Of a stretch of DNA of 64,000 bases, positions 50,496-61,300 are shown piece after piece (the stretch's first letter is position 1; the number at the start of each line of letters is the position of its first letter). The translations under genes and the position numbers were made by a program. This DNA is from Flavobacterium psychraerolatum (lineage in GTDB: Bacteria > Bacteroidota > Bacteroidia > Flavobacteriales > Flavobacteriaceae), in NCBI RefSeq assembly GCF_025960985.1, contig NZ_JAOQMX010000022.1:1-64000 (forward strand). Direction: 5' to 3'. The notes beneath the pieces were generated by a model. It was not told the DNA's origin and did no database searches. It worked only from the letters and a program-made list of their open reading frames with translations.

Positions 50496-51089
50496 ATGAA
50501 AATTTACACTAGAAAAGGAGATACTGGAAAAACAGGTGTGTTTGGTGGTAAAAGAGAATTTAAAGATGCACCTAGAATTGAATGTTTGGGTAGCTTAGAC
50601 GAAGCCAATTCGACTATTGGTTTGTTGCGTTGCAAATTGGGTGATACCCACGAATGGCAACCCAATCTACACCGTATTCAGAAAGATTTGATGGATATGA
50701 TGTCACATTTAGCGCGTCCGTCTGACTCTAATAAAGCCAATACAAATCCAGAACCAAAGGATGGTGCCGAATTTTGTGAGCAGTGGATAGACGCCTTGGA
50801 AAGTGGAATTTCGTCTGCATCGGATTATTTTTTACTACCAGGAGGAAATGAAATTTCGGCTTTATGTCATGTGTGTAGAACGCAAATGCGCAGAGGCGAA
50901 CGCAGCTTGGTAACGTTAATGCACGAGGATCCAGAATGTGTACACGAGTATATTTCGGCTTACATCAACCGTTTATCGGATTTGTTTTTCATTATGGCCA
51001 GAGCCGAAATGGATAAGCATGGTGTTGCGGAAGAAAAATGGAATTTATTTTTATATAAAAAAAAGAAAAAAGTAGCACCTAGCGAATAA
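50496..51089 (+). CDS. ATP:cob(I)alamin adenosyltransferase, PduO type
   Basis: A 197-residue PduO-family protein: MKIYTRKGDTGKTGVFGGKR at the start is the ATP-binding signature, SLDEANSTIGLLR and CRTQMRRGERS (RRAER-like) follow. It transfers adenosyl to the cobalt of corrinoids. It sits between cbiA and cobW, 30 and 22 bases from each. Confidence 0.95.
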   Translation: MKIYTRKGDTGKTGVFGGKREFKDAPRIECLGSLDEANSTIGLLRCKLGDTHEWQPNLHRIQKDLMDMMSHLARPSDSNKANTNPEPKDGAEFCEQWIDALESGISSASDYFLLPGGNEISALCHVCRTQMRRGERSLVTLMHEDPECVHEYISAYINRLSDLFFIMARAEMDKHGVAEEKWNLFLYKKKKKVAPSE

Positions 51090-51111
51090 TAAATTTAGAT
51101 ACAATACAAAC

Positions 51112-52176
51112 ATGAGAAAAATACCTATAACAATTGTGACCGGATTTTTGGGCGTTGGAAAAACGACCTTGGTACACAACATGATTAAAAATGCCAACGG
51201 AAAGCGTATAGCTGTTTTGGTGAACGAATTTGGAGAAGTAGATGTTGATGGCGAACTAATAAAAGGTGGTTGTGAAGATGATGCTTGCAATTTGGTAGAA
51301 TTACCCAACGGTTGCATTTGCTGTACGGTTCAAGAGGAATTTTTGCCAACGATGTTAACCATGATCGAAAGAAAAGATACCATTGACCATATCGTGATTG
51401 AAACATCGGGCTTGTCGATGCCAAAACCGTTGGTAAAAGCAGTCAATTGGCCAGACCTGAAACCACACATTACGGTAGATGCAGTAATAACGGTAGTAGA
51501 TGCAGTAGGTGTCGTAACTGGCGAACTTTGTGATAGAGAGCTTGTGCAAGCTCAACGTTTGGCCGATGAGACATTGGATCACGATACCTCAATCGAAGAA
51601 TTATTTTTAGATCAATTGGCTTGTGCAGACTTGGTTCTGTTAAGTAAAACAGATTTAGTTGCTCCAGAGCGATTGGAAGAAGTGCTAGCGTATGTAAAAA
51701 GTAAAGCAAGAAGCACTGCTAAAATTATTCCTATGGTCAATGGTATGATTACCAATGAAGTATTGCTAGGTATTGAAGCTGCTGGGGAAGACAATCTAGA
51801 CGACCGTATTTCACTTCATGAGCGTCACCATGAACTAGGCAATCACCACCATCACAATGATGACATGCATACGGTGATGATTACAGAAACAGAAACAGCT
51901 GATATTAAAGTACTGGTAAATGCCTTGAAAAAACGCGTGCAAGAAGAAGAAATTTATAGAATCAAAGGCTTTGTAAATATTCCAAATAAGGCCATGCGCA
52001 TGGTATTACAAGGTGTTGGAGAACGTTTTGATTATTATTTTGATCGTGCCTGGAAAGAAGGAGAACTGCGCCAAACCCGTTTGGTAGTTATTGGTCGAAA
52101 CATTGATCCTGTGAAAAAAGCAGCAGCTCACGCACACGATCAGGATCATGATCATGATCACAATCATTCACATTAA
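51112..52176 (+). CDS. cobW: CobW-type GTPase metallochaperone
   Basis: A 354-residue G3E GTPase: Walker A GFLGVGKT (11-18), metal motif GCICC (67-71), and the guanine-specificity SKTD later. A His-rich tail (HAHDQDHDHDHNHSH) and the loop HHELGNHHHHNDDMH add metal-binding capacity. CobW is thought to deliver Co2+ for insertion by CobN, which follows after a terminator. Confidence 0.95.
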   Translation: MRKIPITIVTGFLGVGKTTLVHNMIKNANGKRIAVLVNEFGEVDVDGELIKGGCEDDACNLVELPNGCICCTVQEEFLPTMLTMIERKDTIDHIVIETSGLSMPKPLVKAVNWPDLKPHITVDAVITVVDAVGVVTGELCDRELVQAQRLADETLDHDTSIEELFLDQLACADLVLLSKTDLVAPERLEEVLAYVKSKARSTAKIIPMVNGMITNEVLLGIEAAGEDNLDDRISLHERHHELGNHHHHNDDMHTVMITETETADIKVLVNALKKRVQEEEIYRIKGFVNIPNKAMRMVLQGVGERFDYYFDRAWKEGELRQTRLVVIGRNIDPVKKAAAHAHDQDHDHDHNHSH

Positions 52177-52182
52177 GGAACA

Positions 52183-52225
52183 AAACCAAGCAGTCTATTT
52201 ATAACAATTGATTGCTTGGTTTTTT
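52183..52225 (+). terminator. Intrinsic terminator after cobW
   Basis: AAACCAAGCA (52183-52192) pairs with TGCTTGGTTT (52213-52222) and runs into T's. cobN then starts from its own promoter at 52362-52369. Confidence 0.8.
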
Positions 52226-52361
52226 ACAATAATACTCTTTATTCCCTAATAATCCGGACTCTTGTTGTCTACATTGCTACAGATGCAAGGCAAGTACTGG
52301 CTTTATTTTACAGTTTATAAAAAGACAGCTACCAACAAAATAATAGAATAACGAAATTTAA

Positions 52362-52369
52362 TAGTTTTG
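52362..52369 (+). promoter_or_regulatory. cobN -7 promoter box
   Basis: TAGTTTTG (TAnnTTTG), 28 bases before the cobN ATG, in the 221-base gap after the terminator. I see no riboswitch sequence in this gap. Confidence 0.5.
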
Positions 52370-52397
52370 CTACTTATCCACTTCAAAAAATAGTTCC

Positions 52398-55300
52398 ATG
52401 CATTTAATAGCAACAATACCCGGCGGTTGGAATCCAAATGATGACGGTGTTTTTTATATAGAACAAAGTCCTGGAGATCTTTTGTATTTGTCTGCGGCAG
52501 ATACCGATTTGTACAGCATGCGCAATGCTTATGAAACGTTAACAAAAACAGAGGAAGCTCTCCCGAGTCTGCGAATGGCCAACCTTACCTATTTCAAGCA
52601 AGAACTTACGATTGATACTTATATTGAAGAAGTAGTTTCGAAAGCGAAAGTGGTAGTCTTGAAATTACTGGGTGGAACGGGTTACTATCCGTATTTGTGT
52701 GAAGCTATTGTTGCATGTGCTGCGGAAAATGATATTGAGCTGCTATTTTTACCCGGTGACGATACTCCCGATTTGGAGTTGATGCAATTGTCTACTGTTC
52801 CTTTGGAAACTGTTGATTTGGTTTGGAATTATTTACTATCTGGTGGAAATCAGAATACCAAAGAAGCGTTGAAGTTTATTTTTAATGTCACATTGGAAGG
52901 GAGTTTTGCTATTGAAGACCGCATCTGTTTGCCGGATTTATTTTTGTATCATCCAAAATATGGACAAATTACGGCTCCAATAGAACAAAATGGCAAGGCA
53001 CTAGTTTTGATTTTTGGATACCGAAGTTATTTTCTAGCCGATAATTTGGATCCCATGATTCAGTTGACAGCCGCTTTAGAAAATCAAGGTGTTTTGGCGG
53101 TGACTTTAATGGCATTGAGTTACAGAGACCAATCGATCAAAGACCAAATTTTGGAAGTACTAGAATCAGTTGGATTATCTCAACCTATTGTGATTGTGAA
53201 TACTACCGGATTTTCGTTGCAATCTTTCCACCAAGGCAATGAGCCTGGTTTGTTTGATGCCTTAAAAGTACCTGTCTTGCAGGCCATTATGGCAAGTTGC
53301 AATCGTACAACATGGCAGGAGGGAAGCTTTGGTTTGCCTCCTACAGATGTAGCTATGAATATCGCTCTACCCGAAGTTGACGGTAAAATTATTACAACCG
53401 TCATTTCATTTAAAGAAGCTGGAGACAAAGACATCCTAACCGACTCAGAAGTGGTACGTTATGTGGCTTTTGATGAAGGATGTTTATCAGTTGCCAAGCA
53501 AGCCAAAGCATGGATTAACTTAGCAGAAAAAAAGAATTATGATAAAAAGATTGCATTAGTTGTACCCAATTATCCCAACAAAGATAGCCGATTGGCCAAT
53601 GGTGTGGGCTTGGATACTCCCCAAAGTACAGTTGCTTGTTTGCACGCAATGATTGCAGCAGGCTATGATTTAGGTTCGAATGTTCCAAAAACTTCAGACG
53701 AATTGATTGAACGTTTGACAGAAAACATTACCAACGACCAAGACCGACTCCATTTTGGAAAAGCTGAAATAGCAATCAGTGAAGCCGATTTTTATGAGCA
53801 TTATAATCGCATTGCAGTGGGATTAAGAGAAAAAATTGAAATGCAATGGGGACATCCAACTGAATCTCCCAATTATAGAAACGGACATTTTCTAATTCCA
53901 GGAATTTGTTTAGGGAAAATTTTTGTGAGTATTCAACCTAGCAGAGGCTACGATATCGATTTGCAAGCCACTTACCACTCTCCCGATTTACCTCCTACTT
54001 ATGCTTATTTTGCATATTACATTTGGCTGCAACAGCTGTACCAAGCAGATGCAATTGTGCACGTAGGTAAACACGGAAATTTAGAGTGGTTGCCTGGAAA
54101 AGGATTGGCCTTGAGTCCAGAAAGTTGTTTTCCAGCAGCGATATTGCATGAGATTCCACATTTTTACCCTTTTATCATCAATGATCCTGGCGAAGGAACA
54201 CAAGCCAAACGCAGAACCCATGCCGTAATTTTGGATCATTTAATTCCGCCCATGACCCGAGCGGAGAATTATGGCGATTTACTCCGACTGGAATTGTTGA
54301 TTGACGAGTATTACGAATCGGCTTTACTAGACCCCAAACGGGCTAATTTAATTAAATTGAAAATAGAAAAGTTAGTTAGTAGCACAAACCTTCATAGCGA
54401 TTTAAACAGTGATGGTAAAGATATTGATGCTTTGCTAGAAGTCATTGATGGCTATTTGTGTGAACTGAAGGAAGCGCAGATTCGTGGAGGATTGCATATT
54501 TTTGGACAGTATCCAAAAGGAGAAAAATTAACCGATTTAATTGTAGCCTTGCACCGTTTGCCCAATACAGGTGTGAGCGGTTTTACGCAAGCACTTGCAA
54601 ATGATTTGACCTTGGATTTTGACCCACTTAATGTAGTTTATGAGCAAATTTTCAATAAAGAGGTCATGGGGATTCTTTGTAGAACGTATGGACAAGCTGT
54701 TGAAACTTTGGAATTACATGCCAAAAACTTGATTGATGATGTACTCTATAATGAGTTGGAATCTGATAAACTAGGACCAGAAACATTGGCGGTTATTGAG
54801 TATATAAAAAATCAAACCATTCCCAAAGTCCATGCAACCACAGACGAAATGTCGAACTTATTAACGGGACTCAATGGTGGTTATGTACCCGCAGGAGGAT
54901 CGGGAGCACCTACACGTGGACGATTGGATATTTTGCCAACTGGAAAAAATTTCTATTCTGTAGATGTGCGTACTATTCCGTCGCAGGCGGCTTACGAATT
55001 GGGAGTCAAAAGTGCTCAAAACATCATTGATAGGTATTTGCAAGATCATGGAGAATATCCCACTTCTATCGGACTATCCGTTTGGGGCACCTCTACCATG
55101 CGTACGGGTGGTGATGACATTGCTCAGGCTTTTGCTTTGATGGGAGTAAAACCCATTTGGTCAGGGATGAATAGGCGTGTAACTGACTTTGAAGTCCTGT
55201 CGCTGCTAAAACTTAACCGACCTCGTGTGGATGTGATGTTGCGAATATCTGGTTTCTTCAGGGATGCATTTCCAGATGTGATTTCGCTTTTCAATGCTGC

Positions 55301-56144
55301 TGTCGAAAAAGTGGCCAAGCTAGACGAAGAAGACAGTATGAATCCATTGAAAGCTCTATTTAAATTAGAAAAATATGAATGGATAGAAAAGAATATCAGT
55401 GAAGACAAAGCAGAAGAAAAAGCCTTGTACCGAGTATTTGGTTCCAAACCTGGAGCGTATGGTGCGGGTTTACAAGGATTAATTGATGGTAAAAACTGGG
55501 AAACTCAAGCCGATTTGGCGCAAGTGTATATTAATTGGAGCGGGTATGCCTATCATGGTCCTAAGAACCAAGGTACATCTGCACACGAATCTTTTGAGAA
55601 ACGTTTGTCGAAAATCGAATTGGTGATTCAGAACCAAGACAACCGCGAGCATGATTTATTAGATTCAGACGATTATTACCAATTTCAAGGGGGAATGAAT
55701 GCTGCAGTAACTCACATTAAAGGTAGTACACCCGAAACTTATTTTGGCGACCACTCCAGACCCGAAAATCCAAAAATTAAAACCTTGAAAGAGGAATTGT
55801 TGAAGGTGTATCGATCTAGAGTAGTAAATCCAAAGTGGATGCAAGGTATGCGGGACCACGGTTACAAAGGCGCTTTCGAAATGGCAGCCACCATGGATTA
55901 TTTATTTGCTTATGATGCTACCACTAATTTGGTCGAAGATTTTATGTACGAAGGAATCACCGAGGCTTATTTACTAAACAAAGAAAATAATGCTTTTATC
56001 GAAAAACATAACAAATGGGCTTTGAAAGATATGTCTGAGCGAATGTTGGAAGCTATACAAAGAGGTTTATGGCAAAATCCATCTCTAGAAACTAAAAAAG
56101 CTTTGGAAGATTTGTATTTGTCGGCAGAAGCGATGCTAGAATAA
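52398..56144 (+). CDS. cobN: Cobaltochelatase large subunit CobN
   Basis: A 1248-residue CobN/BchH-type chelatase subunit that binds the corrin and metal. Typical stretches: VHVGKHGNLEWLPGKGLALS, IINDPGEGTQAKRRTHAVILDHLIPPM, VPAGGSGAPTRGRLDILPTG and SLSVWGTSTMRTGGDDIAQA. Full family length. In the aerobic route CobN inserts cobalt late, into hydrogenobyrinic diamide; together with the ChlI/ChlD-like protein at 46806 it would form the ATP-dependent chelatase. Its coexistence with CbiX is discussed in the findings. Confidence 0.96.
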   Translation: MHLIATIPGGWNPNDDGVFYIEQSPGDLLYLSAADTDLYSMRNAYETLTKTEEALPSLRMANLTYFKQELTIDTYIEEVVSKAKVVVLKLLGGTGYYPYLCEAIVACAAENDIELLFLPGDDTPDLELMQLSTVPLETVDLVWNYLLSGGNQNTKEALKFIFNVTLEGSFAIEDRICLPDLFLYHPKYGQITAPIEQNGKALVLIFGYRSYFLADNLDPMIQLTAALENQGVLAVTLMALSYRDQSIKDQILEVLESVGLSQPIVIVNTTGFSLQSFHQGNEPGLFDALKVPVLQAIMASCNRTTWQEGSFGLPPTDVAMNIALPEVDGKIITTVISFKEAGDKDILTDSEVVRYVAFDEGCLSVAKQAKAWINLAEKKNYDKKIALVVPNYPNKDSRLANGVGLDTPQSTVACLHAMIAAGYDLGSNVPKTSDELIERLTENITNDQDRLHFGKAEIAISEADFYEHYNRIAVGLREKIEMQWGHPTESPNYRNGHFLIPGICLGKIFVSIQPSRGYDIDLQATYHSPDLPPTYAYFAYYIWLQQLYQADAIVHVGKHGNLEWLPGKGLALSPESCFPAAILHEIPHFYPFIINDPGEGTQAKRRTHAVILDHLIPPMTRAENYGDLLRLELLIDEYYESALLDPKRANLIKLKIEKLVSSTNLHSDLNSDGKDIDALLEVIDGYLCELKEAQIRGGLHIFGQYPKGEKLTDLIVALHRLPNTGVSGFTQALANDLTLDFDPLNVVYEQIFNKEVMGILCRTYGQAVETLELHAKNLIDDVLYNELESDKLGPETLAVIEYIKNQTIPKVHATTDEMSNLLTGLNGGYVPAGGSGAPTRGRLDILPTGKNFYSVDVRTIPSQAAYELGVKSAQNIIDRYLQDHGEYPTSIGLSVWGTSTMRTGGDDIAQAFALMGVKPIWSGMNRRVTDFEVLSLLKLNRPRVDVMLRISGFFRDAFPDVISLFNAAVEKVAKLDEEDSMNPLKALFKLEKYEWIEKNISEDKAEEKALYRVFGSKPGAYGAGLQGLIDGKNWETQADLAQVYINWSGYAYHGPKNQGTSAHESFEKRLSKIELVIQNQDNREHDLLDSDDYYQFQGGMNAAVTHIKGSTPETYFGDHSRPENPKIKTLKEELLKVYRSRVVNPKWMQGMRDHGYKGAFEMAATMDYLFAYDATTNLVEDFMYEGITEAYLLNKENNAFIEKHNKWALKDMSERMLEAIQRGLWQNPSLETKKALEDLYLSAEAMLE

Positions 56145-56492
56145 GTATCAATTGCTTTTTAATTTTCGAAAAAAATAAGATTGCTTATTTTAGTGATGAA
56201 AAGGTATGAGTATTTGTCTCTTTTCGATAAGTGAAATTTTTAAAAACAGATTATTTTTTGGTTAATAAGAGACTTATTTAATATTTAAAAAAATAAAATA
56301 AAATTTTTAAGTTATTGATAATGAGTGATTAGTAGTTTTTTTATTGTGGGTTTTAGAAATATTTATATTTTTTTATTCATTTCATGGGTAACAATATTGA
56401 AGTGTTGGGGATATAAAGATGTAAACCACTCACTATTCAAATAAATATTGAATAGGAGTTATTTAAAAATAATAATTTAAAACACTCACATT
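56145..56492. other. AT-rich gene-free leader before the OmpA-family gene
   Basis: 348 bases, very AT-rich, no open frame. It includes runs of A/T and a small hairpin TATTCAA...TTGAATA near 56437-56456, 40 bases before the ATG. No TAnnTTTG box was found by eye. Confidence 0.5.
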
Positions 56493-58274
56493 ATGAAAAC
56501 TTTAAATCACTTCAAATTAATTGCTCTACTTTTAGTTAGTATGCTCTTTCAAGTAGGTTCAGCACAAACAGCAAAATCTGTAGTTAAAAATACAGCTTTG
56601 AAAAATGAAAATTATTTTCAAATTAGTCCAAGAGGAGGATTCGATACTCCCTTTTATTCTAATAATACACCTTATATTGATTACAATAGTGGCCTCGATA
56701 TCGGACTATCTGTTGATTACTACTGGAAATGGTTTGGTATAGGTGCTGATGTAGATTATATTTCCAACAGTCCCGAAAGTACTTATCCAACACAAGGATT
56801 GTTGAACAGCAGAAACATCCTGCTTACAAGTTTTGATTTATCTGAAAATGGAATAAAACGATTCTTCTACGGTATTGGTCCCGATTTTAAACACCAAAGT
56901 AGTAATGGAAAATGGGTGTACGAATTAAACACAAGGGCAGGGTTAAGCAGCATTAAAGGAGGCCGTACCGAATTGAGAGAAACGACTACTGCTCCAGTAC
57001 CATTAGGACAATTGCTAAATTTTCACGCAGGATATAATGCTACCAATGTCGTTACTGCCAAAGCACAAGTACGAGTGAATTACTTCTTCAATAATTATTT
57101 TGGAGTACATGCAGGGGCTTATTACATGAGACATTTTGATGTTGAAGAGATGACAGATCCTTCTTTGGGAATTACTTCAAGTTACCAACCTTTTATTAGT
57201 ACTGTTGGTTCAAACGGGCAAAACGTGACCACTTTAGACCCGAAAAATGGTCCCGTGACGAGATTGAAAACTTCAAAAAGTGATATTTCTTCAATAGGTG
57301 TTTTTGCTGGAATTAGTTTAAAATTAACATCGAATAAAACTGAAAAAGTTTGTGCAAGCTGTCCTATTTATTCATTAGCAGTAACTGCTAGAGATAAATA
57401 TACCAAAGAAATTTTACCACAGGCAGATGTTGTTGTCAAAAATTTAAAAGGTGATGTGGTACAGTCGGGTACTACCAATACCTATGGTGTTGTGGTTTTT
57501 AATAATGTAACACCTGATAATTATACCATTGACGGAAAATTATACGATATCAAAATGGAAAGTAATTCGACTGTTTCAAACGAATTTAAACCTAAAATAA
57601 CTTTACAAAAAGAAATTTTATATACCGATTTGAATTTCATCTTAAAAGGAAAGGTTGTGCTGTGTAATAGTCCTAAACCACTTTCGGATGTTTCGGTAAA
57701 TTTAAAAAACCTTGTGATTGCAGAACAAAAAAACACATTGACAAATGATAAAGGAGAGTTCATTTTTAATGTAGCTAAAAACTCAACTTATGAAGTGTAT
57801 GGTAAAAAAGACAGCTACTTTTCTCAAACAGAAACAATTTTGACCAAAGACTATGACAGAAACACTACATTGTTTGTCAAATTAGAAGTTTGTATGGAAG
57901 AAGCAGATTGTGGAAAAGCAATTGGTTTGAAAAATATACTATATGATTTGGATAAATATTTTATTAAAGAAGGAGCTAAAAAAGAGTTGAATCGACTAGT
58001 ACGCTTTATGCAAGATAATCCATTAATCAATGTCGAGATCTCTTCACATACTGATTCGAGAGCATCACAGGAGTACAATGCGACATTATCCCAAAACAGA
58101 GCCAATGCAGCTGTTGATTATGTAGTTTCACAAGGAATTGCCAGAAATAGAATCAAAGGTATTGGGTATGGTGAAACTCAATTATTGAACAACTGTGGCG
58201 ATGGAGTTGATTGTTCTGAAAGTCAACATCAATTGAACAGACGTACTGAAATGAAAGTAATTTGTCCTAATTAA
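56493..58274 (+). CDS. OmpA-family outer-membrane protein
   Basis: A 593-residue protein: signal peptide ending VGSAQ, an N-terminal beta-barrel-like part (about 40-280, YGIGPDFKHQ, AKAQVRVNYFFNNYFG), two carboxypeptidase-regulatory/CNA-B-like domains (about 290-460, with Thr/Asn-rich turns) and a C-terminal OmpA domain (about 475-593) with NVEISSHTDSRASQEYNATLSQNRANA, the peptidoglycan-binding signature. It links the outer membrane to the cell wall. Monocistronic, with a terminator at 58305-58345. Confidence 0.9.
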   Translation: MKTLNHFKLIALLLVSMLFQVGSAQTAKSVVKNTALKNENYFQISPRGGFDTPFYSNNTPYIDYNSGLDIGLSVDYYWKWFGIGADVDYISNSPESTYPTQGLLNSRNILLTSFDLSENGIKRFFYGIGPDFKHQSSNGKWVYELNTRAGLSSIKGGRTELRETTTAPVPLGQLLNFHAGYNATNVVTAKAQVRVNYFFNNYFGVHAGAYYMRHFDVEEMTDPSLGITSSYQPFISTVGSNGQNVTTLDPKNGPVTRLKTSKSDISSIGVFAGISLKLTSNKTEKVCASCPIYSLAVTARDKYTKEILPQADVVVKNLKGDVVQSGTTNTYGVVVFNNVTPDNYTIDGKLYDIKMESNSTVSNEFKPKITLQKEILYTDLNFILKGKVVLCNSPKPLSDVSVNLKNLVIAEQKNTLTNDKGEFIFNVAKNSTYEVYGKKDSYFSQTETILTKDYDRNTTLFVKLEVCMEEADCGKAIGLKNILYDLDKYFIKEGAKKELNRLVRFMQDNPLINVEISSHTDSRASQEYNATLSQNRANAAVDYVVSQGIARNRIKGIGYGETQLLNNCGDGVDCSESQHQLNRRTEMKVICPN

Positions 58275-58304
58275 TTCGAATACTACTTATATTTAAATAT
58301 AAAA

Positions 58305-58345
58305 AAAACTCCGCAACGTCATAGATTTTGCGGAGTTTTTAGTTT
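58305..58345. terminator. Bidirectional intrinsic terminator
   Basis: AAAACTCCGCAA (58305-58316) and TTGCGGAGTTTT (58328-58339) with flanking A-run and T-run, between the convergent OmpA-family and histidine-kinase genes. Confidence 0.9.
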
Positions 58346-58358
58346 TAAAATAATTTTA

Positions 58359-61300
58359 TTAAACAGGTAGATAAATTGTAAAAGTTGCCCCTTGATTATG
58401 GATCCCTTTTGCGCTAATGAAGCCGTTGTGATTATCGACAATTTTTTTTACAATCGCCAGTCCAATTCCCGTACCTTCAAATTTTTCTTTGCCATGTAAA
58501 CGTTGAAAAACTTCAAATATTTTTTCATTGTACTCTTCTTCAAAACCAATACCATTATCTTTTATGCTAATACGGCAGTACTTATTTTCGGGTACTAATT
58601 GTTCCTGCTGCAATTCTTCTCCAGTGGCTATCTCACAAATAATAGCTATTTTGGGTGGACTATTTTCTTGTGCAAATTTGAGTGAATTGCTTACTAGATT
58701 GAAAAGCAATTGACGAAATTGAAAGGGTATAACTTTAATCTCACAATCTTTATTTACTGTAATTTCGGCCTTTTTCAAGCTTAACTCTTCTTGTAAATCC
58801 TCTTGTACTTCGTTAATAATTATAGAAAGTTTGGTCTTTTCAAATTTGCGTTCTTGAACACTCGTTCTAGAATAGGCGAGTAGGTCCTGAATAAGATTTT
58901 GCATCCTGTTGGCTGCATTTTGCATGCGCTTGAATTTATCTTTCCCACTTTGAGACAGATTTGGAGCCTCACGATCATTTATTAAGGTAGCAAAAGTTTG
59001 TATTTTGCGCAATGGTTCTTGTAAATCATGACTTGAAATATAGGCAAAAGACTGTAATTCTTTGTTCATTTTCTCAAGAGCATCATTTTTTTGATACAAT
59101 TCCTTGGTACGTTCTGAAACTTTTTTTTCCAATTCATTGGTAAATATTTTTTGATCTTGAATGTCGGTACTTGTTCCTACCCACATTGTAATTTTACCAT
59201 CACTATCTCTTTGTGCTATTGCGCGACTCAATTGCCAACGATAGGTTCCATCACTTTTACGAAAACGATGTTCAATTAAAAAATCTCTCTCAGTGGTGAT
59301 GGACTCTTTCCATTTTTGAATATTTTCTTCTCTGTCATCCAAATGAACAATTTCGAGCCATCCTGTTTTGATTATTTCTTCATGTGTAAGTCCTGAGAAA
59401 TTAAATACAGATTGATTGAAATAATTAAGATTTCCTTCAGGATCAGCAGTCCATATAAATTGTGGCATTGAATCGGCCAATAAACGGAATTTTTGCTCCC
59501 TTTCTAATAATTGTGTTTGAAAATTTCTTTCTTCGCTAATGTCTCGCAAAGTACCCAGCATACGAATAGGATAATTGTCAGAATCATAAAATACTTTTCC
59601 TTTTGCTTCTATCCAATGTATTTGATTATTGATAATCATTCGTACTTCGTACTGTAATATGCCTGTTCTATATGCTTTTTGAAAAGCAGCTTCTCGTTTA
59701 TCCTTATCATCAGGGTGTAAATTTCGCAGCAATTCCTCGCGAGCAATATTTTTGTCATTATCTATGCCTAATATTTCCAGAGCACGGTCTGATATGGTGG
59801 TAACATCTGTGAGTACGTCCAACTCCCAAACACCTAGCTCACTAGCATTAATGATTACTTGCAGCTTTTGTTCATTTTTCTCTAATTCTTTTTTTGCAAT
59901 AACTGTTGCTGTAACTTCTGTAGCAACTGCAATTATGCCGTTCACCTTATCATTCTCTTTTAATGGATGATATACAAAATTAAAATAAGTAAGGGCCTCT
60001 TGTCCAAAACGTTTTAATGTCAACGGAAATTCATAACCATAAAAAGGCTCACCTGTTTTATAAATATTTTCAATAATACTTCCTACTGCGGCTTCGGCTT
60101 CTGGAAGAGATTCAAAAAGAGGTTTCCCCAAAAAGTTCTCTTCTTTTCGATCAACCAGTTCAAGATAAGATTTATTTACTGTTTCCACTACATGATTCAT
60201 TCCTTTAAAAATGACCATTGCAGTAGGAGCTTGTTGAACTGCATCTCTAAAACGTTTTTCGCTTTCTTCTGTCTTTTGTTTGGCTTCATGCAGTTCTGTT
60301 ACATCGGCTGCAGTATTCATAACGCCATAGATTGCACCAAATGAATCTACTACGGGAGTAAAACTATAATTAAAATAATAAGTTTTTAAGGTACCGTCGG
60401 TAACAAGATCTACTCTTTGATTTTTAGCATGATACGCAATTCCAGATGTGTACACATCATCTAGCTTTTGATAAATATCTTGATTTTCGAGCTCTGGTAA
60501 AATATCTTTGTAAAGTTTACCAATAAGGTCACTACCTTTTCCCCATGCCGTAACTATTGCTTGGTTGGCCAATGCAATACGCATTTCACGACCAATATAA
60601 ACTCCAATCGGAAAAGGGGCACTTTCGACAAGGCTACGCAAATTTTGTTCATTTTTTTCTATTTTTTGACGTGCTAAAAATTGATTGGTTACGTCATAAC
60701 CTATCGCCATTACACCATTCGTATTACCTTCTTCATCAAATAATGGTTCAAATGAAAAATTAATATAGATTGTTTCTGGTACTCCAAATCGCACCATAGT
60801 CAATTGTAATTCTGTAGTTGCAAATCGTTCTCCTGTATGCAAAACACCATCAAGTAGCGCTTTTATTCCTTGCACTATTAATTCTGGCATGGCTTCAATA
60901 ATCGATTTATGAAGTATTTCTTTTTCAGTTTTCCCCCATAATTCTAGCGCATTTTTATTAGCAATTTCAACAACATAATCTTTACCGCGCAAGATTGCGA
61001 TAGCAATAGGAGCTTGGATAATCATCAATCTAAGATTATTTTCACTTTGTTCCAGCTTTTTTCGGTCAAGTGTTTGAGCAGTAATATCTTCTACGGTTCC
61101 ATTAAATCGATAGGCTTGTTTTTCCTCATTAAACCATGCTTTTCCTTTAGCATGTAAAGTTATTTCATGATTTGTAATGGGATTAATTATATTGTATGCA
61201 ATGTCATAATTCCCTCCAGATTTGTAATCCAATGCTTTTTCTATAGCCTTGATTACTCTAGGTTGATCATTTTTGACAATGGCATTTGTGGCTTGGTTAA

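Noticed and set aside
52226..52397. Second cobalamin riboswitch before cobN
   Set aside because: No B12-box or other core motif seen; only a terminator and a -7 box are supported.
32809..56144. cobS, cobT, cobC or uroporphyrinogen III methyltransferase within the cluster
   Set aside because: Every frame in the cluster is assigned to another family; none of these is present in the window.
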